Of a stretch of 20,951 bases of DNA, positions 20,908-20,951 are shown piece by piece (within the stretch, counting starts at the first letter, position 1; every line of letters starts with the position of its first letter). Below the pieces are notes generated by a model. That model was given only the letters and a program-made list of their open reading frames with translations. It did no database searches and had not been told where the DNA came from. The stretch comes from a bacterium. Its GTDB lineage: Bacteria; Bacillota; Clostridia; Oscillospirales; Oscillospiraceae. The translations under genes and the position numbers were made by a program. The stretch lies in NCBI GenBank assembly GCA_019424865.1, contig JAHYYS010000047.1:1-20951 (forward strand), written 5' to 3'.

Positions 20908-20951
20908 TCAAAAAAGCCCTCCTGCAAGGAGTTCCGCCGTCCGCAGACGGC
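20908..20951 (-). CDS. C-terminal end of an unidentified protein (clipped by window edge)
   Basis: On the minus strand the last bases read as 13 residues, RLRTAELLAGGLF, followed by TGA at 20908-20910. The oriented terminator starts 7 bp further on. The fragment is too short to name. The call rests on the placement of the terminator and on a plausible helical C-terminus. Confidence 0.4.
   Translation of the reverse strand, partial: RLRTAELLAGGLF

Noticed and set aside
19359..20927. Minus-strand open frame of over 500 codons opposite the MATE gene
   Set aside because: It has His/Gln/Gly-rich composition and no motif, and the MATE protein on the other strand is unmistakable.

Overview
The window reads as chromosome from a strict anaerobe of the Clostridia. 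The G+C is high, genes are dense, and AGGAGG-type ribosome binding sites are strong. The gene set is oxygen-independent: class III ribonucleotide reductase with its radical-SAM activase, and a 2[4Fe-4S] clostridial ferredoxin. ClpC, XpaC/TelA and AlaX of Firmicutes type accompany it. An Oscillospiraceae-like gut bacterium (Flavonifractor/Lawsonibacter/Intestinimonas type) fits best. That placement is inference from gene style, not from a search. No phage, IS, tRNA, rRNA or CRISPR sequence is visible.

Layout from left to right. (1) 1-2242: the 3' part of nrdD, then nrdG. They are separated by a 209-bp spacer tiled with six hairpins, and nrdG appears to start at TTG. (2) 2299-5975, minus strand: a Crp/Fnr-type regulator, a lipoprotein solute-binding protein, a permease and an ATPase. 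This is a regulated ABC importer of the nitrate/sulfonate/thiamine-precursor type. A terminator and a separate small XRE regulator follow. (3) 6167-7534, plus strand: rpoN (sigma-54), divergent from the Crp-type gene. (4) 7686-11799, plus strand: a five-gene cluster behind a near-consensus promoter, in the order xpaC-like, two small four-helix membrane proteins that look like paralogues, telA-like, and a TPM-domain protein with a Gly/Arg/Phe-rich tail. This is the most system-like part of the window. (5) 12146-12814: an SSB-like protein with two tandem OB folds. (6) 12889-13944, minus strand: a hemolysin-III family membrane protein and a small ferredoxin, each with its own promoter. (7) 14066-16525: a clpC-type ATPase with no ctsR or mcsAB beside it. 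(8) 16602-17759, minus strand: a long-form alanyl-tRNA editing protein (AlaX). (9) 18049-20858, plus strand: a sodium-dependent NSS transporter and a MATE exporter. (10) The right edge seems to clip the end of a minus-strand gene.

Regulatory sequence is readable in several places. All four convergent gene junctions (near 2270, 12845, 16570 and 20890) carry a G+C-rich hairpin that could serve both strands. Several minus-strand genes (XRE regulator, Crp-type regulator, ferredoxin, alaX) have an inverted repeat just downstream of the predicted -10. For the two regulators this suggests autoregulation. All functions are read from conserved motifs by eye. Substrates of the transporters and the job of the telA/xpaC cluster cannot be fixed from sequence.
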